DNA from: Rhizobiaceae bacterium
GTDB lineage: Bacteria; Pseudomonadota; Alphaproteobacteria; Rhizobiales; Rhizobiaceae
Direction of reading: 5' to 3'
DNA: 64,000 nt
Assembly (NCBI GenBank): GCA_025698895.1
Contig: JAILWO010000001.1
Coordinates: 278,501-342,500 of the forward strand
Position 1 is the stretch's first letter. Each line of letters opens with the position of its first letter. The position numbers were made by a program, and so were the translations under genes. This document shows, piece after piece, positions 1-8,423 of this stretch. The notes beneath the pieces were generated by a model. It was not told the origin of the DNA and did not search any database. It worked only from the letters and a program-made list of their open reading frames with translations.

Positions 1-72
1 CGACGCGTCCTCGACGCCTTCCGGCTCGCGCAGGAAGGACAGGATCCGGCCGCGCAGCAGAAGATCGGTCAT
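1..72 (-). CDS. N-terminal fragment, probable guanine deaminase
   Basis: Only the first 24 codons are in the window; the gene reads off the left edge. The peptide begins MTDLLLRGRILSF, which resembles the start of rhizobial guanine deaminases (amidohydrolase family, guanine to xanthine plus ammonia). The context fits: the product xanthine is the substrate of the xanthine dehydrogenase encoded nearby, and the next gene in the same direction is puuD. The fragment is too short to show any metal ligand, so the name is inference from the N-terminus and neighbourhood. Confidence 0.45.
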   Translation of the reverse strand, partial: MTDLLLRGRILSFLREPEGVEDAS

Positions 73-112
73 CGGCACGCGCGCCCTGAAGAGGACAAAT
101 CGGACTCGCCGA

Positions 113-196
113 TACCCCCACCCCTCGAGCAAGAGGGAGATTCCGGGACGTCGACGTCCCCTTCCCCCTTGCGGGGAGGTGTAAGGGGTGGGGGTA
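113..196. repeat. Palindromic MITE/REP-like element with perfect 13-bp ends
   Basis: The ends TACCCCCACCCCT (113-125) and AGGGGTGGGGGTA (184-196) are perfect inverted repeats. A second perfect 16-bp palindrome, GGGACGTCGACGTCCC, lies inside at 145-160, and the sequence between also pairs imperfectly, so the whole 84 bp can fold into one long hairpin. It lies in the gap between the guanine deaminase fragment and puuD. Short intergenic palindromic elements are common in Rhizobiales genomes; assignment to a named family would need a search. Confidence 0.75.
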
Positions 197-226
197 ATTC
201 TGTCGTGGCGAAGGATGTGTGACCTC

Positions 227-1444
227 TCACTGCGCCGCCTCCTCGAACCATGTCACGATCAGCGCGCGCTCCTCCTCGGTGATGTTGGAGACGTTGCCCG
301 GCGGCATGGCGCGGCTCCTGCCGGCCTGCAGGTAGATTTCGCGCGCGTGTTCGGCGATCTGCGCCTCCGTCTCCAGCGCCAGCCCCTTCGGCGCGCGGCG
401 CATACCCTCCCAGCCCGGCTCGGCCGCATGGCACATGGCGCAGCGGCCGGTGACGGTGTCGCGCACCGACGGAAAATGGACCGAACGCGCATAGATCTCG
501 CCGCGCGCCGAAAGCCGCTGCTCTCCGGTCAGCACCTCGGGCACGGTCGACAGCCACATGATGATGATGAACAGGATCGTCGCCACTGCCCAGGTCCAGT
601 GCGGATTGCCCTTTCGGGCGTGGATCGTGTTGAAATAGTGCCTGATCGCCACTCCGATCAGGAAGACGAGCGAGGCGATGACCCAGTTGAATTGCGTGCC
701 GAACGCCAGCGGGTAGTGGTTCGACAGCATCAGGAAGATGACCGGCAGCGTCAGGTAGTTGTTGTGCATCGACCGCGTCTTGGCGATCATCCCGTATTTC
801 GGGTCCGGCTTGCGGCCGGCAACCAGGTCGGCCACCACGACCTTCTGGTTGGGGATGATGACCATGAACACATTGGCCGACATGATCGTGGCGGTGAACG
901 CGCCAAGATGCAGGAAGGCCGCGCGGCCGGAAAACACCTGCGTGTAGCCCCAGGCCATCACGACAAGGATCACGAACAGCACCAGCATCAGCACCGTGTC
1001 GCTCCTGCCCAGGAACAGGCGGCATATCGTGTCGTAGAGCAGCCAGCCGAGCACCAGCGACCCGGCCGAGATCGTGATCGCGACCGGCACGGAAATGTCG
1101 AGCACGGTCCGGTCGATCAGATAGAGGTCGGCGCCGGCGTAATAGACGATGGCCAGGAGCACGAAGCCCGACATCCACGTCCAGTAGGATTCCCATTTGA
1201 ACCAGGTCAGGTGCTCCGGCAGTTCGGCCGGCGCGACCAGATATTTGCGAATGTGGTAGAAGCCGCCGCCATGCACCTGCCATTCCTCGCCATGCGCGCC
1301 TTCGGGCAGGTCCGGCGCCCTGCGCAGTCCGAGATCGAGCGCGATGAAATAGAAGGACGATCCGATCCAGGCGATCGCCGTGATGACATGCAGCCAGCGC
1401 GCGGCGAAGGAGAGCCAGTCCCAGATTATCGCAAAATCGTCCAA
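227..1444 (-). CDS. puuD: Membrane-bound urate oxidase with C-terminal cytochrome c domain (PuuD)
   Basis: 405-residue integral membrane protein that oxidises urate to 5-hydroxyisourate in the cytoplasmic membrane. Residues 1-300 hold about eight hydrophobic segments with family landmarks (HVITAIAWIGSSFYF near 19, SMHNNYLTLP near 225). The C-terminal tail carries a c-type haem site CAMCH at 335-339 and a likely axial Met at 380 (RAMPPGN). In this family electrons go to the respiratory chain through cytochrome c rather than to O2 with H2O2 release as in soluble uricase; that is family knowledge. Product handling is encoded nearby by uraH and the OHCU decarboxylase domain. Length is normal for the fused form. 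Confidence 0.95.
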   Translation of the reverse strand: MDDFAIIWDWLSFAARWLHVITAIAWIGSSFYFIALDLGLRRAPDLPEGAHGEEWQVHGGGFYHIRKYLVAPAELPEHLTWFKWESYWTWMSGFVLLAIVYYAGADLYLIDRTVLDISVPVAITISAGSLVLGWLLYDTICRLFLGRSDTVLMLVLFVILVVMAWGYTQVFSGRAAFLHLGAFTATIMSANVFMVIIPNQKVVVADLVAGRKPDPKYGMIAKTRSMHNNYLTLPVIFLMLSNHYPLAFGTQFNWVIASLVFLIGVAIRHYFNTIHARKGNPHWTWAVATILFIIIMWLSTVPEVLTGEQRLSARGEIYARSVHFPSVRDTVTGRCAMCHAAEPGWEGMRRAPKGLALETEAQIAEHAREIYLQAGRSRAMPPGNVSNITEEERALIVTWFEEAAQ

Positions 1445-1698
1445 GCCGCGTCCCCCTTGCCTTCGTACGAACGCCGCGATGATGGCCCGATGCGCCGCAT
1501 CGCGAAAGGGCTCGGCTTTCCGATCACTTTCAAAAAATTCTGGATAATCGCGGGCCGATTGCCTTAGGGCCTGTTGAGATTCACGTAAGGGCGTGGTGGA
1601 GTCGAAGACGGCCGCACGGGAAAGCGCCCTTTGCAGCCCGTCCAGGCATGAATCTCGACAGACCTGGGTTGTAGGGGAAACCGTTCGGCAGCCGCGCC

Positions 1699-2619
1699 AT
1701 GGCCTATCTCGACAACATCGCCGTCTTCGTCCGCGTGGTCGAGCTCGGCAATCTGTCGTCCGCCGGTCGCGACATGCGCATTTCGCCGGCCGTCGCGTCC
1801 AACCGCATCAAGGAACTGGAGAAGCATCTGGGGGTCCGGCTCTTCAACCGGACCACGCGGCAATTGACGCCGACCGAACAGGGCCGCGTCTTCTATGACG
1901 GCGCCAAGAAGGTCCTGGAGGCCGTGGACGAGGCGGAGGCCGCCGTCACCGCGCTGTCGGGCCGGCCCCGCGGCGTGATCAGGGTGACCGCGCCGCTCGG
2001 GCTCGGCCGGCGCATCATCGCCTCGGGCATTCCCGACTTCCGCGACCGGTATCCCGAGATCGAGGTCCGGCTGAGGCTGTCCGACCACAATGTCGATATC
2101 ATGAAGGAAGGCATCGACGTCGCCTTCAAGCTCGGCGTCCTGGAGGATTCGAGCCTGAGAATGCGCGGCATCATGGATTGCGAGCGGGTGCTGGTCGCCT
2201 CCCCCTCCTATCTGGAGCGGCGCGGTGAGCCGAGGGCGCCCGAAGACCTCGTGCGGGACGGCCACGACTGTCTGCTGCTGCGCTTTCCCGGCTCGCGCGA
2301 CTTCTACTGGACGCTTCAGACCCCTGGCGGAGTGAAGAAGATCGAGGCTCATGGCCCCTTCGATTCCGACGATGGCGACGTGCTGACCGGCTGGGCGCTG
2401 GCCGGACGCGGGGTGATCTGCAAGCCCCGCTTCGAGGTCGAGCCCTTCATTCGCGACCGGCGCCTGAAGGTGATCCTTGCCGATTTTCCGCCGACGCCAG
2501 TCCAGCTCGCCGCAGTCTATCCGCACCGCACCTGGCAGGACCCCAAGGTCCGCTACCTGCTCGACTTCATGGCCGAGCGCTGCCAGCGCCTGATACGCGA
2601 CCTGCTGGCCGGGCGGTAG
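1699..2619 (+). CDS. LysR-family transcriptional regulator
   Basis: 306 residues. An N-terminal winged helix-turn-helix occupies about residues 1-60 (FVRVVELGNLSSAGRDM, then SPAVASNRIKELE and RLFNRTTR), followed by the LysR effector-binding domain of the periplasmic-binding-protein fold (about 90-300). It is transcribed away from puuD and lies among purine genes, so a role in that pathway is possible but unproven; LysR regulators of this subclass (DNA contact through a short Leu/Gly-rich HTH, C-terminal basic tail) have varied effectors. Its last 119 bp are nearly duplicated 0.67 kb downstream, after the toxin-antitoxin pair (see 3285-3398). Confidence 0.92.
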   Translation: MAYLDNIAVFVRVVELGNLSSAGRDMRISPAVASNRIKELEKHLGVRLFNRTTRQLTPTEQGRVFYDGAKKVLEAVDEAEAAVTALSGRPRGVIRVTAPLGLGRRIIASGIPDFRDRYPEIEVRLRLSDHNVDIMKEGIDVAFKLGVLEDSSLRMRGIMDCERVLVASPSYLERRGEPRAPEDLVRDGHDCLLLRFPGSRDFYWTLQTPGGVKKIEAHGPFDSDDGDVLTGWALAGRGVICKPRFEVEPFIRDRRLKVILADFPPTPVQLAAVYPHRTWQDPKVRYLLDFMAERCQRLIRDLLAGR

Positions 2620-2638
2620 GAGAAGAGGGAACAATATG

Positions 2639-2667
2639 TTGACAAATGTACATACAAACTCTATCTA
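2639..2667 (+). promoter_or_regulatory. Candidate promoter/operator of the toxin-antitoxin pair
   Basis: TTGACA at 2639-2644 is a consensus -35 box. A weaker TATCTA at 2662-2667 lies at the standard 17-bp spacing. The perfect palindrome ATGTACAT (2646-2653) sits between them, where a CopG-type antitoxin could bind and autorepress. The assignment rests on position and consensus only. Confidence 0.5.
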
Positions 2668-2682
2668 GTCCCGAGTCTTCGC

Positions 2683-3006
2683 ATGTCGACCAACGAATTC
2701 GACTGGGACGCCGGAAACTGGCCGAAATGCGGCAAGCATGGCGTTGGACGCGAGGAGATCGAAGGCATTTTCGAACGTCTACTGTCGGTGACGCCGGCAC
2801 CTGTGCGTTCGAAGGATGAAACCCGGCATATCGCAATCGGGACCAATGACGATGGACGGGCAGTCCTTGTTGTTTTCACCATTCGCAGTCGTGGCGATCG
2901 TCAAATGATTAGACCCGTCAGCGCCCGATACATGCACGAGAAGGAGCGTCTTCATCATGAAAGGCAATCGGCCGGCTCTCAAGCCGCTTCCCCGTTTCAA
3001 GACTGA
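2683..3006 (+). CDS. brnT: BrnT-family ribonuclease toxin
   Basis: 107 residues with the BrnT pattern: an N-terminal FDWD...K.GKHGV motif (about residues 6-21), a central acidic/arginine segment, a GRAVLVVFTIR strand near 58-68, and PVSARYMHEKE near 78-88. BrnT proteins are RelE-fold ribonucleases that arrest translation and are neutralised by a DNA-binding antitoxin. The antitoxin gene starts inside the toxin gene, overlapping by 50 bp, so the last ~16 residues after the core lie in DNA that also encodes the antitoxin's start. The pair sits between an intact LysR gene and a LysR remnant, which suggests it was acquired there. Confidence 0.85.
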   Translation: MSTNEFDWDAGNWPKCGKHGVGREEIEGIFERLLSVTPAPVRSKDETRHIAIGTNDDGRAVLVVFTIRSRGDRQMIRPVSARYMHEKERLHHERQSAGSQAASPFQD

Positions 3007-3238
3007 TCAGGAGATGGAACATTTCGTCGAGACCGCCGATCTCACGGAATACGACCTCAGCGTGATGGAACCCTTCAGGTTCGAGTTCGAAAAGAAGGAA
3101 GCACGCGTGAACATGCGCCTTCCGAACTCGTTGCTGGCCGCGGTCAAGGACAAAGCGCAACAACGCGGCATTCCCTATCAGCGCTTCATTCGCGAGACAC
3201 TCGAGGACGCGGTTTCGACCAGAAAAAAGGCATCCTGA
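2957..3238 (+). CDS. CopG-type antitoxin paired with BrnT
   Basis: 93 residues. The N-terminal part (PRFKTDQEMEHFVETADLTEY) and the C-terminal ribbon-helix-helix (VNMRLPNSLLAAVK, then GIPYQRFIRETLE) match the CopG/BrnA antitoxin class that partners BrnT. It should bind and inhibit BrnT and repress the shared promoter upstream of brnT. The start is supported by AAGGAG at 2941-2946, 10 bp upstream of the ATG. The 50-bp overlap with brnT implies translational coupling. Confidence 0.85.
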   Translation: MKGNRPALKPLPRFKTDQEMEHFVETADLTEYDLSVMEPFRFEFEKKEARVNMRLPNSLLAAVKDKAQQRGIPYQRFIRETLEDAVSTRKKAS

Positions 3239-3284
3239 GCACCCAAGCCGAAATCCGGGAAAGCGCCCGCATCACCTCCGCCTG

Positions 3285-3398
3285 TCCAGCTCGCCGCCGT
3301 CTACCCGCACCTGGCAGGACCCCAAGGTCCGCTACCTGCTCGACTTCATGACCGAGCGCTGCCAGCGGCTGATACGCGACCTGCTCGCGGGACGATAG
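3285..3398 (+). pseudogene. 3' remnant of a second LysR gene
   Basis: This stretch aligns with the last 119 bp of the LysR gene at 2501-2619. It has 8 substitutions and one 5-bp deletion (one copy of a tandem CGCAC lost), so it is about 93% identical over 114 bp. The terminal codons Leu-Ala-Gly-Arg-stop differ in the third base of every sense codon yet encode the same residues, which indicates a diverged, once-functional paralog rather than a fresh duplication. There is no start or DNA-binding domain. The toxin-antitoxin pair occupies the place where its 5' part should be. Confidence 0.8.
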
Positions 3399-3461
3399 CG
3401 ATACAGTCATGCTTGCAGTAGATTCCGCCGCGCGGCAGGCTCGCCGCCACGGGAGGATTGC

Positions 3462-3716
3462 ATGGCCTGGATTGTCGTCCGCTCCTTTCTGTTCGGCCTC
3501 CTCGGCCTCGTCTTGCTGCCGGTGGCGACCTTCGCACTCGTCCTGTTTCTCGGCTACACGTTCGATCCGCGCTGCGGCACGGCCGGCGATTCAGGCGGCT
3601 GCGAGATGGGCGCGGCATCGCTGGGCTTCGCCGCCGTGCTGCCGGGATTCTTGATCGGCTTCGGCCTGTCGCTTTGGCGGGGGCTCTCGAAGGCGCGGCC
3701 GCCGGCGGCTGGCTAG
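3462..3716 (+). CDS. Small two-helix membrane protein
   Basis: 84 residues with a good ribosome site (GGGAGG, 8 bp before the ATG). Two hydrophobic stretches are visible: about residues 5-32 (VVRSFLFGLLGLVLLPVATF) and about 50-72 (ASLGFAAVLPGFLIGFGLSL). Between them is a short hydrophilic loop with two cysteines (DPRCG, GGCEMG) that may form a disulfide on the periplasmic side. I do not recognise the family. It lies alone between the LysR remnant and convergent xdhC. Confidence 0.65.
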   Translation: MAWIVVRSFLFGLLGLVLLPVATFALVLFLGYTFDPRCGTAGDSGGCEMGAASLGFAAVLPGFLIGFGLSLWRGLSKARPPAAG

Positions 3717-3772
3717 ACCTTCTTGGGGAGCAACCAGGTACTGACCCGGCGTTCGCCACGAACCGGCTGGCG

Positions 3773-4576
3773 TCAACCAGACAGCGCCGCCATGATCTCG
3801 GCCGCCGCCATCGCGGCGATCACGGCCGGGCGCTTGTCGCGGACCGTCTCACCGCCAATCGGAGTGACGACGCGCGCCGCATCCGCTTCGCTCCCCCCGG
3901 CTTCCTTCAGGTACCAGTTCCTGAAGGTCGCCTTCTTGGTCCTTGACCCGATCATGCCGACATAGGCCGCGTCGCGCCGCTTCAGCGCCTCGGCCACGAT
4001 GAGGAAATCGAGCGCGTGATCATGGGTCAGGACCACGAAGGCCGAGCCCGGCGGCGCCGTGCGCACGAACTCCTCCGGCACTGCGGCGAGATGCGCCGCC
4101 ACGTCCCGCGGCATGCCCGAAAGCGCTTCGGGGCGCGTGTCGATGACCGCCGCCTTCACCGGCAGCAGCGCGAGCGCTTCCGCCAGGGCGCGGCCGACAT
4201 GCCCTCCGCCGAACAGAAGGACATGCGGCTCGCTCTCCTCCTCCGCCTCGACGCGGCGAGGGATTGCGTTGCGCAAGGCTTCGTCGACCAGCGCGATATC
4301 CACCTTCACCCTGCCGCCACAGCACTGGCCGATCTCGGGACCGAGCGGAATGTCGAGCAGGTCGGTCGCGACTTTGCCGCCGATCATCTCGCGCGCCCGC
4401 TCGATCGCCATGAATTCGAGCCGGCCGCCGCCGATCGTGCCGAAGGTCGCGTCCGGCGAGACCAGCATCCAGGCTGCTGTCTCGCGCGGCGTCGAACCTC
4501 GCGCCTCGCTGATCTCGACCAGCGCGAGCGACGGCGCGGCGTCGAGAAGGGCTCTCAGCTCGCTCATCCTGCTCAT
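3773..4576 (-). CDS. xdhC: Xanthine dehydrogenase accessory protein XdhC
   Basis: 267 residues. XdhC binds molybdenum cofactor, promotes its sulfuration and inserts it into the XdhB subunit. Visible are the N-terminal XdhC/CoxI domain (ARGSTPRETAAWMLV near 25, GTIGGGRLE near 46, GQCCGGRV near 82) and a C-terminal Rossmann-like domain (LLFGGGHVGRALAEAL near 118-133, and VGMIGSRTKKATF near 205). It is the last gene of the xdh operon, 32 bp after xdhB. The start may instead be Met-4. Confidence 0.95.
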   Translation of the reverse strand: MSRMSELRALLDAAPSLALVEISEARGSTPRETAAWMLVSPDATFGTIGGGRLEFMAIERAREMIGGKVATDLLDIPLGPEIGQCCGGRVKVDIALVDEALRNAIPRRVEAEEESEPHVLLFGGGHVGRALAEALALLPVKAAVIDTRPEALSGMPRDVAAHLAAVPEEFVRTAPPGSAFVVLTHDHALDFLIVAEALKRRDAAYVGMIGSRTKKATFRNWYLKEAGGSEADAARVVTPIGGETVRDKRPAVIAAMAAAEIMAALSG

Positions 4577-4608
4577 GCCGGAACGATAGCGTCGCGCATG
4601 GCCCGGCG

Positions 4609-6951
4609 CTACGCCCCCGACGCCCGCCTCACGCGCTCGACCGCCATCAGCACGCGTTCGGGCGTGGCGGGGGTGTCGAGGCGCGGACAGATCTTATGGT
4701 TGCCGACGCTCGCCACCGCGTCCGACAAAGCGTGCAGGACCGAGATCGCCAGCATGAAGGGCGGTTCGCCCACGGCCTTGGAGCGGTGCACGGCCGGCTC
4801 CGCATTCTCGGCCCAGTCGGCCAGCGTGACGTTGAAGATTTTCGGACGGTCGGAGGCGAGCGGGATCTTGTAGGTCGACGGGGCGTGCGTCCTCAGCCGG
4901 CCCCTGTCGTCCCAGACCAGCTCCTCCGTCGTGAGCCAGCCCATGCCCTGGATGAAGCCGCCCTCGATCTGGCCGAGATCGATCGCCCGGTTCAGCGAGC
5001 GGCCGGTCTCGTGCAGAATGTCGGTGCGTTCGACGACATACTCTCCCGTCAGCGTGTCGATCGACACTTCCGAACAGGCCGCGCCATAGGCGAAATAGTA
5101 GAAGGGATGGCCCTCGCCCTTGTCGCGGTCCCAGCGGATCTTCGGCGTCTTGTAGAAGCCCGCGGCCGAAAGCTGCACGCGCGCCATGTAGGCCTGCTTG
5201 ACGAGGTCGGCGAAGGCGACCTCCTGATTGCCGATCCTGACCCGGTTGGGCAGGAAGACGATCTGCTCCTTCGGCAAGCCATATCTGTCGGCCGCGAAGT
5301 CGCACAGGCGATCCCTGATCTGTCGTGCGGCGTCACGGGCGGCCATGCCGTTGAGGTCGGTACCGGAGGATGCGGCGGTGGCGGATGTGTTGGGCACCTT
5401 GCCGGTGGTGGTGGCGGTGATCTTCACCTGGTCGGCGTCGATCTGGAATTCCTCGGCCACGATCTGGGCGACCTTGACGTAGAGCCCCTGCCCCATCTCG
5501 GTGCCGCCATGATTGAGGTGGACCGAGCCGTCGGTATAGACGTGGACCAGCGCACCGGCCTGGTTGAAATGCGTGGCCGTGAACGAGATCCCGAACTTCA
5601 CCGGCGTCAGCGCGATGCCCCGCTTGACGATTTCCGACGTCGCGTTGAAGGCGGCGATCTCGCGGCGCCTGTCGGCGTAGCCGCTCGAGGCTTCCAGTTC
5701 GGCCACCACGCGGTGCACGACATTGTCCTCGACGCGCTGGTGGTAGGGCGTCACGTCGCGCTCGCCCACGCCGTAGAAGTTCTTCTTGCGCACATCGAGC
5801 GGATCGAGACCGGTCGCGAAGGCCACTTCCTCGATGACGCGCTCGCAGCCGAGCATGCCTTGCGGCCCGCCGAAGCCTCGAAAGGCCGTGTTGGAAACCG
5901 TGTTCGTGTAGAGCGGCGCCGACTTCGCCATCACCGCCGGCCAGTAATAGGCGTTGTCGCAGTGGAACAGCGCCCGGTCCGTCACCGGGCCCGAAAGATC
6001 GGACGAGAAGCCGCAGCGCGCGGCATAATGGAAGTCGACGCCGAGAATGTTGCCCTCGTCGTCGAAGCCGACCTCGTAGTCCACCACGAAATCATGCCGC
6101 TTGCCGGTGGCGGTCATGTCGTCGTCGCGGTCGGGCCTGATCTTCACCGCGCGGCCCAGCCTCTTGGCCGCAACCGCCGCGATCACGGCGAACTGGTTGC
6201 CCTGCGTTTCCTTGCCGCCGAAACCGCCGCCCATCCGCCGCACCTCTACGGTCACGGCATGGGAGGGAACGCCCAGCACATGTGCCACCATGTGCTGCAC
6301 TTCCGACGGATGCTGGGTCGAGGAATACACGGTCACGTCCATGTCCTCGCCGGGCACCGCCATGGCGATATGCCCCTCGAGGTAGAAATGATCCTGGCCG
6401 CCGATCGACATTGATCCCTTCAGCCGGCGCGGCGCGCCCGCGATCGCTTCCGCCGCGTCGCCGCGCGCCAGCGTCAGGGGCGGCGTAACCTGGCGGGCCG
6501 ACCTTCGGTCGAGTTCGGCGATGTCGGTCACGAATGGCTTTTCGGCATATTCGATTCTCGCCAGCCGGCAGGCGCGACGGGCCTGCTCGCGCGTCTCGGC
6601 GACGACGGCGAAGACCGGCTGGCCGTGAAACTGCACTAGCCCGTCGGCCAGCACCGGCTCGTCGTCGCGTGCGGTTGGCGAGATGTCGTTGGAAGCCGGC
6701 ATGTCCTTCGCTGTCAGGACGAGCCGCACGCCGGGCGCGGCCTCCACGGCCGAAAGGTCCATCGCCGTGATCGCGCCATGCGCCACCTCCGACAGGCCAA
6801 GATAGGCGTGCAGCAGTCCCGCCGGTTCCGGCATGTCGTCGATATAGACCGCCTGCCCGATGACGTGCTTGTGCGCGCTGTCGTGGCGCGCGTCGCTGTT
6901 AACGCCGCCCGCGATCTTCTCCGCCTTGAGGTCGGGGACGTGCGCCGTCAT
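4609..6951 (-). CDS. xdhB: Xanthine dehydrogenase molybdopterin-binding subunit XdhB
   Basis: 780 residues; the large subunit that hydroxylates hypoxanthine/xanthine to urate at the molybdenum centre. Family motifs are present: IGQAVYIDDMPEP near the N-terminus, GGGFGGKETQ, the FRGFGGPQGM cofactor loop, GGTEMGQGL, and near the C-terminus KAVGEPPFML with the catalytic Glu. The start was set at MTAHVPDL because its ATG overlaps the xdhA stop by 4 bp (ATGA) and matches the family; a 60-residue upstream extension in the same frame lies inside xdhA and is not plausible. It works with XdhA and is matured by XdhC. Confidence 0.96.
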   Translation of the reverse strand: MTAHVPDLKAEKIAGGVNSDARHDSAHKHVIGQAVYIDDMPEPAGLLHAYLGLSEVAHGAITAMDLSAVEAAPGVRLVLTAKDMPASNDISPTARDDEPVLADGLVQFHGQPVFAVVAETREQARRACRLARIEYAEKPFVTDIAELDRRSARQVTPPLTLARGDAAEAIAGAPRRLKGSMSIGGQDHFYLEGHIAMAVPGEDMDVTVYSSTQHPSEVQHMVAHVLGVPSHAVTVEVRRMGGGFGGKETQGNQFAVIAAVAAKRLGRAVKIRPDRDDDMTATGKRHDFVVDYEVGFDDEGNILGVDFHYAARCGFSSDLSGPVTDRALFHCDNAYYWPAVMAKSAPLYTNTVSNTAFRGFGGPQGMLGCERVIEEVAFATGLDPLDVRKKNFYGVGERDVTPYHQRVEDNVVHRVVAELEASSGYADRRREIAAFNATSEIVKRGIALTPVKFGISFTATHFNQAGALVHVYTDGSVHLNHGGTEMGQGLYVKVAQIVAEEFQIDADQVKITATTTGKVPNTSATAASSGTDLNGMAARDAARQIRDRLCDFAADRYGLPKEQIVFLPNRVRIGNQEVAFADLVKQAYMARVQLSAAGFYKTPKIRWDRDKGEGHPFYYFAYGAACSEVSIDTLTGEYVVERTDILHETGRSLNRAIDLGQIEGGFIQGMGWLTTEELVWDDRGRLRTHAPSTYKIPLASDRPKIFNVTLADWAENAEPAVHRSKAVGEPPFMLAISVLHALSDAVASVGNHKICPRLDTPATPERVLMAVERVRRASGA

Positions 6952-8423
6952 GCCGCCCGCTCCCTGCCGACCGTCACAGGTCCCGCCATTCCGCTCGTCT
7001 CGAGGAAGAACCGAAGCAGGAGGTTCCGCGACGCCGTCATGCGGTAATCGGCGCTGGCCCGCATGTCGCTCAGCGGCGTGAAGTCCTCGCCGTAACGTTC
7101 CATCGCCGCCTCGACCGTCGCGCGCGTCCACTCCTGCCCGGTGAGCGCGGCTTCGACTGCTTTCGCACGCTTCGGCACGCCGGCCATGCCGCCATAGGCG
7201 ATGCGGATCGAAGCCACCCTGCCCGCGCCGTCAAGGCGAAGATGAAACGCGCCCAGCGTCGCGGTTATGTCCTCGTCACGCCGCTTGGTCACCTTGTGGG
7301 CGGCGAAATGCGCGTCCCCGGCCGGCAGCGGCACCTCGATCCGCTCGACGAATTCGCCCGGACGCCGGTCCTGCCGGCCATAGTCGAGGAAGAAGTCTTC
7401 CAGCGGGATCGAGCGACGCGCGGCGCCCTTTCTCAGGTGGAGCGATGCGCCGAGCGCGATCAGCGCCGGCGGCATGTCGCCGATCGGCGAGCCGTTGGCG
7501 ATGTTGCCGCCGATCGTGCCCATGTTGCGCACCTGGTCGCCGCCGATCCTGTCGATCAGCCGGCCCAGCGCCGGAATGCGGTCGTTCAGCGCCTCGAACG
7601 CCTCGGTGTAGGAGACGCCGGCGCCGATCGAGAGCGTGCCGTTCTCGATCCAGACCCCACGCAACTCCTCCAGATGCCCGACGAACACCACGGGCGCGAT
7701 GTCGCGCATGAACTTCGTCACCCACAGCCCGACATCGGTCGCCCCGGCGACAATGGTCGCGTCCGGTTCGGCCTCGAGCACGGCGGCGAGGTCGTCGACA
7801 TGCGCCGGCAATATGAAACGCTGGCTGCCCTGCCCGACCTCCACGCGCGCACCGTCGCGCCATGCCGTCAGCCGCTCGGTCGTCGCCGCGCGTTCCACCG
7901 CCAGTGGGTCGGCCGCGGCGTCGCCATAGGACGAGATCGCCTTCGCCGCCTTCACGATGGCGTCGTAGCCGGTGCAGCGGCACAGATTGCCCTGCAGCGC
8001 CTTTTCGATCGCCGCCTCGCCTGGCCGGGGCGAGCGCATCCACAGCGCGTAGAGCGACATGACGAAGCCCGGGGTGCAGAAGCCGCATTGCGAACCGTGG
8101 AAGTCCACCATCGCCTGCTGCACCGGATGCAGTCCGCCCCCGGTTCCCCTCAGGTGCTCCACCGTCACCACATGGCATCCGTCGAGCGAGCCGACGAAGC
8201 GGATGCAGGCATTGACCCCCTCGTAGCGCAGTTCGTCCCCCGCCAGGCGCCCGACGAGCACCGTGCAGGCGCCGCAGTCACCCTCCGCGCAGCCTTCCTT
8301 GGTTCCTTTCAGCGAACGCCGCAGCCGAAGAAAATCGAGCAGCGTTTCGTCGGGCCGGACATCGGCGACTTTGACTGTCTCGTCGTTCAGCAGGAAGCGG
8401 ATACGGTCGCGCGTGGCCACCAT
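6948..8423 (-). CDS. xdhA: Xanthine dehydrogenase FeS/FAD subunit XdhA
   Basis: 491 residues; carries electrons from the molybdenum subunit to NAD+. The N-terminal plant-type [2Fe-2S] domain has Cys45/50/53 (GCAEGDCGACT) and Cys73; the second [2Fe-2S] domain has Cys113/116 (QCGFCTPGF) and Cys148/150 (LCRCTGYDA). An FAD-binding domain follows (VAGATDVGLWV, then GNIANGSPIGDMPP) and a CO-dehydrogenase-flavoprotein C-terminal domain. The ATG lies in a TGATG overlap with uraH, so uraH-xdhA-xdhB-xdhC form one tightly coupled operon. Confidence 0.96.
   Translation of the reverse strand: MVATRDRIRFLLNDETVKVADVRPDETLLDFLRLRRSLKGTKEGCAEGDCGACTVLVGRLAGDELRYEGVNACIRFVGSLDGCHVVTVEHLRGTGGGLHPVQQAMVDFHGSQCGFCTPGFVMSLYALWMRSPRPGEAAIEKALQGNLCRCTGYDAIVKAAKAISSYGDAAADPLAVERAATTERLTAWRDGARVEVGQGSQRFILPAHVDDLAAVLEAEPDATIVAGATDVGLWVTKFMRDIAPVVFVGHLEELRGVWIENGTLSIGAGVSYTEAFEALNDRIPALGRLIDRIGGDQVRNMGTIGGNIANGSPIGDMPPALIALGASLHLRKGAARRSIPLEDFFLDYGRQDRRPGEFVERIEVPLPAGDAHFAAHKVTKRRDEDITATLGAFHLRLDGAGRVASIRIAYGGMAGVPKRAKAVEAALTGQEWTRATVEAAMERYGEDFTPLSDMRASADYRMTASRNLLLRFFLETSGMAGPVTVGRERAA

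Noticed and set aside
3409..3654. 81-codon plus-strand frame overlapping the small membrane protein
   Set aside because: The overlapping frame at 3462 has the GGGAGG ribosome site and two coherent membrane helices.
4696..6414. 572-codon open frame on the plus strand
   Set aside because: It lies antisense inside xdhB, whose conserved motifs are intact; the product is His/Asp-rich and typical of a shadow frame in high-G+C DNA.
6952..7131. N-terminal extension of XdhB
   Set aside because: Lies in the xdhA coding sequence, low complexity, and the ATG in the 4-bp overlap fits the family.
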